From Nocardioides sp. Root1257 (lineage in GTDB: Bacteria > Actinomycetota > Actinomycetes > Propionibacteriales > Nocardioidaceae), in NCBI RefSeq assembly GCF_001425175.1, contig NZ_LMDV01000013.1, positions 50,218-114,217 on the forward strand: a stretch of DNA of 64,000 bases. Reading direction: 5' to 3'. Below, one piece after another: positions 57,307 through 64,000 of this stretch; within the stretch, counting starts at the first letter, position 1, and each line of letters opens with the position of its first letter. Under the pieces are notes generated by a model, which made no database searches, was not told where the DNA came from, and worked only from the letters and a program-made list of their open reading frames with translations. A program made the translations under genes and the position numbers.

Positions 57307-57672
57307 TCAGCGCAGCAGGACGGCGGCGAGCACCCGCCCGGCCACGACCAGCCCGGCGATCCACACCACGTCACTGACGAGTGAGGCGAGCGCGAACGTC
57401 CCTGCACCATGGGCGCGCACCAGGAGGCCGAACGGGTCGCGCTGCGGCGACTGGCCCGCGAGTCGGGCGACCTGGTCACCGGCGACTGCTGCGGCCGCCA
57501 ACCAGCCGGCCGCGGCCACGGCCGGGAGGTGGACCTCCTCGACGTACGTCAGCGCACCCACCGCCGCGACGAGACCGTCGGCGGCCATCCCGAGGCGGAC
57601 ACCGACCCCGCGCTCGGCGACCAGCGCGGCCATGACCGCGAGCAACGCGGTCGACTCGTACGCCGGGATCAT
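57307..57672 (-). CDS. Small hydrophobic membrane protein
   Basis: A 121-residue alanine- and valine-rich protein with about four membrane helices (e.g. TALLAVMAALVAERGVGVRL and FALASLVSDVVWIAGLVV) and no recognised domain. ATG 57672 is set by TAGCGT seven bases before it; an in-frame ATG at 57717 would lie upstream of that promoter. Expressed from a box-type promoter shared back to back with the COG4705 gene. Confidence 0.75.
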   Translation of the reverse strand: MIPAYESTALLAVMAALVAERGVGVRLGMAADGLVAAVGALTYVEEVHLPAVAAAGWLAAAAVAGDQVARLAGQSPQRDPFGLLVRAHGAGTFALASLVSDVVWIAGLVVAGRVLAAVLLR

Positions 57673-57679
57673 CTCGGGG

Positions 57680-57710
57680 ACGCTAGGCGCGAGAACCTGA
57701 ACCGCACCTG
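57680..57710 (-). promoter_or_regulatory. Box-type promoter of small membrane protein gene
   Basis: Minus strand: CAGG at 57710-57707 and 57699-57696 (TCAGGT and TCAGGT); ten bases; TAGCGT (57685-57680); seven bases to ATG 57672. The cleanest example on this strand. Confidence 0.85.
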
Positions 57711-57734
57711 ACTGCATCGGGACCGGCAGGTGAT

Positions 57735-57765
57735 CAGGTTGATGGCAGGGTCGGCACGCGAACGT
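57735..57765 (+). promoter_or_regulatory. Box-type promoter of second COG4705 gene
   Basis: CAGG at 57735 and 57746 (a third at 57727, out of phase); ten bases; GAACGT (57760-57765); six bases to ATG 57772. A hairpin CGGCACG-CGAA-CGTGCCG (57752-57769) overlaps the -10 box. Confidence 0.8.
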
Positions 57766-57771
57766 GCCGCC

Positions 57772-59043
57772 ATGACCCAGTACTCCACCACAGCCGAACG
57801 AGGCGACGTCGCGCGCCGGATGCTCAACAAGGTCCCCGAAGTCACCATCTGGTTCTGGGTGATCAAGATCCTCTGCACGACGGTCGGCGAGAGCTTCGCC
57901 GACTGGATCAACATGACGCTCGGCGTCGGCCTCGTGAACACGGCGATCCTGTTCACCGGGATCTTCGCGGTCGTGCTCGTCGTCCAGATGCGGCTCAACC
58001 GGTACGTGCCGTTCCCGTACTGGCTCACCGTCGTGGTCGTGAGCGTCACCGGCACGCTCTACACCGACATCCTCACCGACCAGCTGGGTGTCCCCCTCTG
58101 GTTCAGCACCACGGTCTTCGCCGCCCTCCTGGCGGTGGTGTTCGGCGTCTGGTGGGCGCGCGAGCGGACGCTCTCGATCCACTCGATCGTGACGACGCCT
58201 CGCGAGGCGTTCTACTGGCTCGCGGTGCTCGTCACCTTCGCGCTCGGCACCGCAGCCGGGGACTGGACCCTGGAGCTCACGGGCTGGGGTCCCGGCAAGT
58301 CGGTGCTGCTCCCGCTCACCCTGATCGGCATCGTCACGCTCGTGTGGCGCTTGGGCGCCAACGAGGTTCTGACGTTCTGGCTCGCCTACATCCTGACCCG
58401 ACCGCTCGGCGCCAACATCGGCGACTGGCTGGCCACCCCGTCGAGCGAGAAGGGCCTGGGGCTCGGCACGCTGGCCACGAGCATCGTCTTCCTGGCGGCG
58501 ATCCTGGGCACCGTCATCTACCTCACCATCTCCCGCGCCGACGTCATCGAGGACCACGAGGTCAGGCAGACCGGGCACTACGCACGACCCGAGCGACAGC
58601 GGGCCCTGCTCGGCGTGCTCGTCGCCGTGGGTGTCGCGACCCTCGGTCTCCTGGCGTGGGCCAACCAGCAGCCGCACACCAGTGCCCTGGCGGCCGAGGA
58701 AGGAAGTGCGCCGAGCTGCTCGGGTTCGCCCCTGAACCAGACCCAGGCCACCCAGCACGTCGCGGCCCACTTCCCCGCGGACTCGGTCAGCGGCTACAAG
58801 ACGATCGCCACCGACACGCTCGCCCTCGTGAAGTCGGGGGACGCGGCCGGAGCCTCCAGCCGGGTCACCGACCTGGAGACCGCGTGGGACCAGGACCAGG
58901 ACTCGCTCCAGGGCAAGGACTGCCAGGCGTGGACGTACGTCGACCAGCAGATCGACCCGGTCCTGTCGGCGGTCCGGGCGGCCAACCCCGACCCCACCCA
59001 GGAGGAGCAGTCGATCAACGACCTCCTGGCGACGCTGGGCTGA
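57772..59043 (+). CDS. COG4705-type membrane protein with C-terminal extension
   Basis: A 423-residue protein. The first 270 residues are a COG4705 membrane domain closely like the product at 42.7-43.5 kb: KVPEVTIWFWVIKILCTTVGESFAD, FYWLAVLVTFALGTAAGDW, FWLAYILTRPLGANIGDW. After another membrane segment (ALLGVLVAVGVATLGLL) an extracytoplasmic domain of about 130 residues follows, with one cysteine pair (SCSGS and GKDCQAW). The extension is absent from the paralogue. Function unknown. Confidence 0.85.
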   Translation: MTQYSTTAERGDVARRMLNKVPEVTIWFWVIKILCTTVGESFADWINMTLGVGLVNTAILFTGIFAVVLVVQMRLNRYVPFPYWLTVVVVSVTGTLYTDILTDQLGVPLWFSTTVFAALLAVVFGVWWARERTLSIHSIVTTPREAFYWLAVLVTFALGTAAGDWTLELTGWGPGKSVLLPLTLIGIVTLVWRLGANEVLTFWLAYILTRPLGANIGDWLATPSSEKGLGLGTLATSIVFLAAILGTVIYLTISRADVIEDHEVRQTGHYARPERQRALLGVLVAVGVATLGLLAWANQQPHTSALAAEEGSAPSCSGSPLNQTQATQHVAAHFPADSVSGYKTIATDTLALVKSGDAAGASSRVTDLETAWDQDQDSLQGKDCQAWTYVDQQIDPVLSAVRAANPDPTQEEQSINDLLATLG

Positions 59044-59063
59044 CGACGCTGGGCTGACCGGAT

Positions 59064-59096
59064 CGGCCCCCTCGGCGGGAAGTGCCGAGGGGGCCG
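59064..59096. terminator. Bidirectional terminator between COG4705 gene and type III GS
   Basis: CGGCCCCCTCGGC and GCCGAGGGGGCCG, 13-bp perfect arms around a seven-base loop, between two convergent genes. Confidence 0.85.
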
Positions 59097-59109
59097 AGCC
59101 GGTGGTCCC

Positions 59110-61287
59110 TCAGAGGATGTAGAGCATCTCCTGGTAGGTCGGCAGCGACCACAGGTCGTCTGCGACCAGGCCCTCGAGGGTGTCGGCCGCCTCGCGGACC
59201 GCCGCCATCGCGGGGAGCACGTTGTCGCGGGCGAACGTCGCCTCGTCCAGGCCGCCGAGCTCGTGCAGCGAGTGGATCGCCGCCGCCAGGTCGGCCAGCC
59301 CGGTCCGGAGGTCCGCGATCGGGGCCGACACCGCGCGCAGGGTCGCGACGTCGGCCTCGACGCCGGCGGCCGTGAGGGCGGCGACGTTCGTGGCGAGCTC
59401 GGTCTGGTAGCGGAGCGCTGCCGGCAGGATGATCGTGGTGCCCATCTCGAGCGTCAGGTTCGCCTCGACGCCGACGGTCAGGCAGTAGTGCTCGATCCCG
59501 ACCTCGTAGCGGCTCTGCATCTCGCGTTCGCTGAACACGCCGTACGTCGAGAACAGCTCGATCGCCTCCTCGGAGATCAGCTCCGGCAGGGCGTCGACCG
59601 TCGTCCGCAGGTTCTTCAGGCCGCGCTGCTCGGCCTCGACCGGCCACTCCTCGGAGTAGCCGTTGCCGTTGAAGATCACGGCGCCGTGGTCGCCGATGAT
59701 CGTCGTCAGCAGCGCCTGGACCGCCTCGTTGAAGTCGGTGCCGTCCGCGACCGCGGTCTCGAGCGACGTGGCGCAGTAGTCGAGGGCCTCGGCCATGATC
59801 GTGTTGATCACGACCATCGGCGCGGCGACGGTCTGGAGCGAGCCCGGGGCGCGGAACTCGAACCGGTTGCCGGTGAACGCGAACGGGCTCGTCCGGTTGC
59901 GGTCGCCCGGGTCCTGGGTGAGGTTCGGCAGCGTGTCGACGCCGATCATCAGGGTGCCGCGCTCCTTGGAGTGCGTGGCCCCGCCCTTGGCGATCTGGTC
60001 GAACACGTCGGCCAGCTGGTCGCCGAGGAAGATCGAGATGATCGCCGGGGGCGCCTCGTTGGCGCCGAGCCGGTGGTCGTTGGACGCCGACGCGACCGAG
60101 ACCCGCAGCAGGCCGCCGTACTTGTGGACCGCCCGGATGACCGCCGCGCAGAAGACGAGGAACTGCGCGTTGTCGTGCGGGGTGTCGCCGGGGACGAGGA
60201 GGCTGCCGAGCTCGGAGTTGCCCACCGAGAAGTTCACGTGCTTGCCCGAGCCGTTGACGCCGGCGAAGGGCTTCTCGTGGAAGAGGCACTCCATGCCGTG
60301 CTTCTTGGCGACCGCGCGGAAGGTCGTCATCAGCAGCTGCTGGTGGTCCGAGGCCTCGTTGGCCCGCTCGAACATCGGCGCGATCTCGAACTGGCCGGGA
60401 GCCACCTCGTTGTGCCGCGTCTTGGCCGGGATGCCGAGCTTGAAGAGCTCCCGCTCGGTGTCCATCATGAAGCCGAGGACGCGCTCGGGGATGGCGCCGA
60501 AGTAGTGGTCGTCGAACTCCTGGCCCTTCGGCGGCTTCGCGCCGAAGAGGGTCCGGCCGGCGTTGAGCAGGTCGGGGCGCGCGAGGAAGAAGTGGCTGTC
60601 GACCAGGAAGTACTCCTGCTCCGGGCCGCAGTAGGACACGATCCGCTCGACGTCGTCGTGGCCGAAGAGCTTGAGCACCCGCTCGGCGTGCGCGGCCATC
60701 GCCTGCTGCGAGCGCAGTACCGGCGTCTTGTGGTCGAGGGCCTCGCCGGTCATCGAGATGAAGACCGTCGGGATGCACAGCGTGTTGCCGTTCGGGTTCT
60801 CGAGCACGTACGCCGGGCTCATCACGTCCCAGCCCGTGTAGCCGCGTGCCTCGAAGGTGTTGCGCAGGCCGCCGTTCGGGAAGGACGACGCATCCGGCTC
60901 GCCCTGCACCAGCGTCCTGCCCGAGAACGACGCCAGCGCCGTACCGTCGCCGACCGGGTCGAGGAAGCTGTCGTGCTTCTCCGCGGTCAGCCCGGTGAGC
61001 GGGTAGAAGACGTGCGCGTAGTGGGTCGCGCCCTTCTCGAGCGCCCAGTCCTTCATCGCCGACGCGACCGCGTCCGCGACGTCGGGGTCGAGCGGGGTCG
61101 ACTTGGCGATGGTCCCGAGCACCGACTTGTAGACGGACTTCGGCAGCCGCTTCTGCATGACGCTCAGGCTGAAGACGTTCTGGCCGAAGATCTCGCCCGG
61201 CTCCTCGCCGGGGTCGAAGCTGATCGCGGGCGGGACGTAGGACTCCACGTCGGTGATCGCCTGCAGACGGACCTTGTTCGCGCTCAT
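59110..61287 (-). CDS. glnN: Glutamine synthetase type III
   Basis: A 725-residue GSIII enzyme, a double-ring dodecamer elsewhere. FAGVNGSGKHVNFSVGN, GANEAPPAIISIFLG and the long C-terminal helical part (TAAGVEADVATLRAVSAPIADLRTG, FARDNVLPAMAAVREAADTLEGLV) are typical. No GSI adenylylation motif is present, so GlnE should not act on it. Its ATG at 61287 is preferred to the 61407 start because MSANKVRLQAITDVESYVPP is the conserved beginning. A GlnR-like box lies 79-94 bases upstream. Confidence 0.95.
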   Translation of the reverse strand: MSANKVRLQAITDVESYVPPAISFDPGEEPGEIFGQNVFSLSVMQKRLPKSVYKSVLGTIAKSTPLDPDVADAVASAMKDWALEKGATHYAHVFYPLTGLTAEKHDSFLDPVGDGTALASFSGRTLVQGEPDASSFPNGGLRNTFEARGYTGWDVMSPAYVLENPNGNTLCIPTVFISMTGEALDHKTPVLRSQQAMAAHAERVLKLFGHDDVERIVSYCGPEQEYFLVDSHFFLARPDLLNAGRTLFGAKPPKGQEFDDHYFGAIPERVLGFMMDTERELFKLGIPAKTRHNEVAPGQFEIAPMFERANEASDHQQLLMTTFRAVAKKHGMECLFHEKPFAGVNGSGKHVNFSVGNSELGSLLVPGDTPHDNAQFLVFCAAVIRAVHKYGGLLRVSVASASNDHRLGANEAPPAIISIFLGDQLADVFDQIAKGGATHSKERGTLMIGVDTLPNLTQDPGDRNRTSPFAFTGNRFEFRAPGSLQTVAAPMVVINTIMAEALDYCATSLETAVADGTDFNEAVQALLTTIIGDHGAVIFNGNGYSEEWPVEAEQRGLKNLRTTVDALPELISEEAIELFSTYGVFSEREMQSRYEVGIEHYCLTVGVEANLTLEMGTTIILPAALRYQTELATNVAALTAAGVEADVATLRAVSAPIADLRTGLADLAAAIHSLHELGGLDEATFARDNVLPAMAAVREAADTLEGLVADDLWSLPTYQEMLYIL

Positions 61288-61531
61288 GTGACTCGGGCTC
61301 CCTGCGTCGTACGCCGCTCCCCACGGCTGGTGGTCGCGAACGTACGGGCGCCACGTGTCCGGGCTGTTTCGGCGCCGTGACGGCGGACGCCCGATCTCCC
61401 GACACACGCCCGTAACCCACGGCCGCTACGGTCTCCCCGACCGACAGGCGGGCGCTCCGGCGCAGGCAACGAGAAGGTCACTGGCCGATCACGGAACGAT
61501 AACGGGCACGTTCGTGGCATCATCCGTCCCC
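61288..61531. promoter_or_regulatory. Divergent intergenic region, type III GS / orphan regulator
   Basis: 244 bases with the GlnR-like box, and no open reading frame that I could support. The regulator's promoter is not clear; GATAACGGGCACG is a candidate. Confidence 0.5.
61366..61381 (-). promoter_or_regulatory. GlnR-like box upstream of type III GS
   Basis: Minus strand GTCAC-N6-GAAAC (61381 to 61366), a full match to gTnAc-N6-GaAAc. No second box at 22 bp spacing was found. Confidence 0.65.
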
Positions 61532-62245
61532 ATGGAGGGAGTTCCGCAGCCGGTCCGGCGCGCCGTCGTGGTCGAGGACGACGGCGACATCCGTGAGCTG
61601 ATCACCCACACGCTCACCGACCTCGGCATGGAGGTCACCGCCGTCGACACCGGCCCCGGTGGCGTCGAGGCCGTGCGCACCGTCAACCCGGACCTGGTGA
61701 CCCTGGACCTCGGGCTGCCGGGCATCGACGGCATCGAGGTGTGCCGCCAGATCCGCGAGACGACCGACGCCTACATCATCATGGTCACCGCCCGCGCCGA
61801 CGAGATCGACCGCCTGCTCGGCCTCGAGACCGGCGCCGACGACTTCATGTCCAAGCCGTTCAGCCTGCGCGAGCTCCAGGCCCGGGTGAACGCGATGTTC
61901 CGCCGCCCGCGCCCGAGCGTCCCCGCCGACGGCACCCCCTCCGAGGTCCTCGTGTACGGCGGCCTGCGCGTCGACATCTCCGCCCGGCGGGTCTTCCGCG
62001 ACGGCGACGAGCTGCTGCTCACCCGCACCGAGTTCGACCTGCTCACCGAGCTGATGCGCGGCCCGACCAAGGTGGTGACCCGCGAGGAGCTGCTCAAGTC
62101 CGTCTGGGGCACCCCGTGGATCGGCGACACCCACGTCGTCGAGGTGCACGTCGGCAACCTGCGCCGCAAGCTCGGCGGCTCCCGCTACATCCGGACCGTG
62201 CGGGGCGTCGGCTACCGCATGGAGGAGCCGGTCCGCCAGGTCTGA
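61532..62245 (+). CDS. Orphan OmpR-family response regulator
   Basis: A 237-residue regulator with intact pocket: EDD (15-17), Asp59 (VTLDLGLPGIDG), Lys108 (FMSKPFSL); winged-helix output with HVVEVHVGNLRRKLGGSRYIRTVRGVGYRM. No kinase gene is adjacent. Unlike GlnR, its acidic pocket is complete, so it is not GlnR. Start may also be GTG 61514, which adds six residues. Confidence 0.93.
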   Translation: MEGVPQPVRRAVVVEDDGDIRELITHTLTDLGMEVTAVDTGPGGVEAVRTVNPDLVTLDLGLPGIDGIEVCRQIRETTDAYIIMVTARADEIDRLLGLETGADDFMSKPFSLRELQARVNAMFRRPRPSVPADGTPSEVLVYGGLRVDISARRVFRDGDELLLTRTEFDLLTELMRGPTKVVTREELLKSVWGTPWIGDTHVVEVHVGNLRRKLGGSRYIRTVRGVGYRMEEPVRQV

Positions 62246-62274
62246 GGGCCACCCGCGCCGCCGCGCGGCGCGCC

Positions 62275-62318
62275 GGGGGCGGATCTGCGGGTTTCACCGG
62301 CTGACCGCCAAAACCCGC
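62275..62318 (+). repeat. 44-bp direct repeat, copy 1
   Basis: Identical to 62422-62465. Each copy contains GCGGGTTT ... AAACCCGC arms, so each can fold as a hairpin. Downstream of copy 1 lie further fragments (CAGCCAAGACCCGCAC). Confidence 0.85.
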
Positions 62319-62421
62319 ACACCTGTCAGCCAAGACCCGCACGACGCGCCGCCGACCCGCGGCGTGCCGCGCAGGGATCGGCCGACAGGTGACAGCCCGT
62401 GTGCCCGGGACCGACACGCCG

Positions 62422-62465
62422 GGGGGCGGATCTGCGGGTTTCACCGGCTGACCGCCAAAACCCGC
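62422..62465 (+). repeat. 44-bp direct repeat, copy 2
   Basis: Second exact copy, 147 bases after the first. Located between the 3' ends of the regulator and glnE, where a terminator would be expected. Confidence 0.85.
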
Positions 62466-62492
62466 GCGACCCGCCGCCGCCCCGTGCGGCCG

Positions 62493-64000
62493 CTACTCCC
62501 AGAACACCCGGTCCACGACGGCCCGGGCGAGGCGCGTGTAGCGCAGCTGGTCGTTGACCATCGCGTCGGAGGAGCCCGGCGGGTAGCCCAGCACCGAGGC
62601 GACCGCGGCGCGCTCGCGGAAGTCGCGGGGCAGCTCGTCGCCCGGCTTGCCGCGCACCAGCGTGACCGCGTTGCGGACCCGACTGACCCGGCGCCACGCC
62701 TGCTGGAGCACCGCGGCGTCGTCCTCGCTGATCAGGTCGGCCTCGCGGGCGGCGGCGAGGGCCTCGATGGTGCGCGACGTGCGCAGCCCGGGCACGGCGC
62801 CGGCGTAGCGCATCTGCAGCAGCTGGATCGTCCACTCGATGTCCGCGAGGCCGCCGCGCCCGAGCTTGAGGTGCGTGTGCGGGTCGGCGCCGCGCGGCAG
62901 CCGCTCGGAGTCGACGCGCGCCTTGATCCGGCGCACCTCCACCACGTCGTCCTGCGAGATCCCGTCGGGCGGGTAGCGCAGCGGCGCGATCAGCTCCTCG
63001 AACCGCACCCGCAGGTCGTGGTCGCCCACGACGGCATCGGCGCGCAGCAGCGCCTGCGCCTCCCACACCTTCGACCACTTCGCGTAGTAGGCGGCGTAGG
63101 AGTCGAGCGTGCGCACCAGCGCGCCCTGGGCGCCCTCGGGGCGCAGGTTGGCGTCGATCTCGAGCGCCGGGTCCGGGCCGGGCAGGGCGAGCAGGCGGCG
63201 CAGCTCGTTGGCGACGGCCTGGGCGTACGACGCCGCGACCTGCGGGTCGGCGCCCGGCTGCGGGTCGTGCACGAACATCACGTCGGCGTCGCTGCCGTAG
63301 GAGAGCTCGAAGCCGCCGTAGCGGCCCATGGCGACGACGGCCATCCGGGTCGGCGCCTCGTCGAGCTTCCGCTGGGCCAGGGCGACACGGCCCGCGACCG
63401 CGAGCGTCGCCTCGAGGGTCGCGTCGGTGAGCCGGGACAGCCCGGCCCCGACGACGGCGACGTCGGTCTGGCCGAGCAGGTCACCGGCGGCGATCCGGAG
63501 CAGCTCGCGCCGGCGGATGCCGCGGATCGCCTTGGCCGCCGTCTCGGCCTCGTGCCGGCCGGCCAGGGCCAGCATCTCCTCGGTGAGCGCCTCGGCCGAC
63601 AGCGGCTGGAGGTCGCCGGTGAGCATCCGGACGCCCTGCGGCTCGCGCTCGAGCAGGTCGGTCGCGTAGCGCGACGTGGCCAGGATGCGGGCCAGCCGCT
63701 CGGCGACCTGGCCCTCGTCGCGCAGCGTCGAGAGGTACCACGGCGTCGCGCCGAGGGACTCGCTGATCCGGCGGAAGCCGAAGAGCCCGGCGTCCGGGTC
63801 CGGTGCGTCGGCGAACCACGACAGCATCGCGGGCAGCAGGGTGCGCTGGATCTGGGCGGTCCGGCTGACGCCGGAGGTCAGCGCCTCGAGGTGGCGCAGC
63901 GCGGAGCGCGCGTCCGCGAAGCCCAGCGCCCCCAGCCGTCGTTCGGCGGCCTCTGGCGAGAGCCGCGCCTCGTCGCCGGGGATCCGGGCGACCGCGGCGA
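62493..64000 (-). CDS. glnE: Glutamine-synthetase adenylyltransferase GlnE, C-terminal part
   Basis: The gene continues beyond the right end; 501 residues are visible in one open frame. AMGRYGGFELSYGSDADVMFVHDP with the GSDAD metal motif is a nucleotidyltransferase signature, and KLGRGGLADIEWTIQLLQM and RNAVTLVRGKPGDELPRD are the usual following blocks. Since the protein end (VVDRVFWE) is here, this is the second nucleotidyltransferase domain, which in E. coli adenylylates GlnA. The target tyrosine is Tyr400 of the glnA product in this window. Confidence 0.96.
   Translation of the reverse strand, partial: AAVARIPGDEARLSPEAAERRLGALGFADARSALRHLEALTSGVSRTAQIQRTLLPAMLSWFADAPDPDAGLFGFRRISESLGATPWYLSTLRDEGQVAERLARILATSRYATDLLEREPQGVRMLTGDLQPLSAEALTEEMLALAGRHEAETAAKAIRGIRRRELLRIAAGDLLGQTDVAVVGAGLSRLTDATLEATLAVAGRVALAQRKLDEAPTRMAVVAMGRYGGFELSYGSDADVMFVHDPQPGADPQVAASYAQAVANELRRLLALPGPDPALEIDANLRPEGAQGALVRTLDSYAAYYAKWSKVWEAQALLRADAVVGDHDLRVRFEELIAPLRYPPDGISQDDVVEVRRIKARVDSERLPRGADPHTHLKLGRGGLADIEWTIQLLQMRYAGAVPGLRTSRTIEALAAAREADLISEDDAAVLQQAWRRVSRVRNAVTLVRGKPGDELPRDFRERAAVASVLGYPPGSSDAMVNDQLRYTRLARAVVDRVFWE

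Larger units (their letters stand above)
62246..62492. other. Convergent intergenic region with repeats
   Basis: 247 bases without a gene. It holds the 44-bp repeats, an inner ACCTGTCAGCC / GGCCGACAGGTGACAG pair and GC-rich filler. The hairpin arms could terminate both genes. Confidence 0.6.

Noticed and set aside
59015..61420. 801-codon frame over the type III glutamine synthetase gene
   Set aside because: Out-of-frame shadow of the real gene, dominated by Arg, Gly and Ala.
61532..62245. Orphan regulator as GlnR
   Set aside because: GlnR proteins lack a full phosphorylation pocket; this one keeps both acidic residues, Asp59 and Lys108.
62275..62465. Possible CRISPR array
   Set aside because: Only two long repeats with a single unequal spacer and internal hairpins; no cas genes nearby.
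1..64000. tRNA genes, insertion sequences, phage genes or genomic-island borders
   Set aside because: None seen: no tRNA-like cloverleaf, no transposase or integrase motifs, and composition is even along the window.

Overview
The window is a 64 kb stretch of very GC-rich DNA (roughly 70% by eye) with dense, short-spaced genes, many GTG starts and the order lipB ... lipA-DUF4191 ... RDD-glnA ... glnE. That order, the F420-dependent oxidoreductase, a CYP51/ferredoxin locus like the mycobacterial one, and GlnR-type boxes point to an actinobacterium. Nocardioides or a close relative in the Nocardioidaceae is the best guess. No tRNA, rRNA, CRISPR array, insertion sequence or prophage was seen.

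Layout. 0-9.3 kb: end of an epimerase gene, lipoate synthesis (lipB, lipA) interrupted by an ABC exporter and an ArsR/SRPBCC pair, a DUF4191 protein, a lipoprotein, an RDD protein and glnA with a double GlnR box. 9.3-12 kb: DUF2630, a Na+/H+ antiporter and a phosphopantetheinyl transferase. 12-21.3 kb: a leftward catabolic cluster (TetR, CYP123-like P450, SDR, CYP51, ferredoxin, SnoaL-like protein, aldehyde dehydrogenase, SDR, 3-hydroxyisobutyrate-dehydrogenase-like enzyme, CMD protein). Its gene content matches the Mycobacterium tuberculosis Rv0764c-Rv0771 region. 21.3-23.7 kb: a secreted DUF4394 protein and DUF2188. 23.7-32.4 kb: a SigF/SigB-type sigma factor, a LuxR regulator and a series of stress-type genes, many preceded by sigma-B-like promoters (GNNT-N14-16-GGGNAC) nine bases from the start codon. 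32.4-39.4 kb: poxB, a glutamate-cysteine-ligase-like enzyme, catalase, small membrane proteins, UPF0303 and a PPOX-fold protein.

39.4-59 kb is the most striking part. Three two-component systems (each OmpR-type regulator plus kinase) are interleaved with PepSY, an acidic secreted protein, UppP, DedA, PAP2, a MprF-like flippase domain protein, glycosyltransferases, a PIG-L deacetylase, a GtrA-glycosyltransferase fusion, a polysaccharide deacetylase, a GT-C enzyme and two COG4705 membrane proteins. Almost every transcription unit here, on both strands, carries the same promoter architecture: two or three CAGG/CAGC half-sites phased by 11 bp, then ten bases, then an NANNNT -10 box. Usually 6-7 bases later comes a leaderless ATG or GTG. 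I read this as one envelope regulon, probably centred on making, using and recycling undecaprenyl-phosphate-linked glycans. The regulation is visible in the sequence; the biochemical purpose is inference.

59-64 kb: nitrogen assimilation again. A type III glutamine synthetase has a GlnR-like box, a divergent orphan response regulator follows, then a 44-bp duplicated repeat and the C-terminal half of glnE, whose product (adenylyltransferase) would act on the glnA product at Tyr400.
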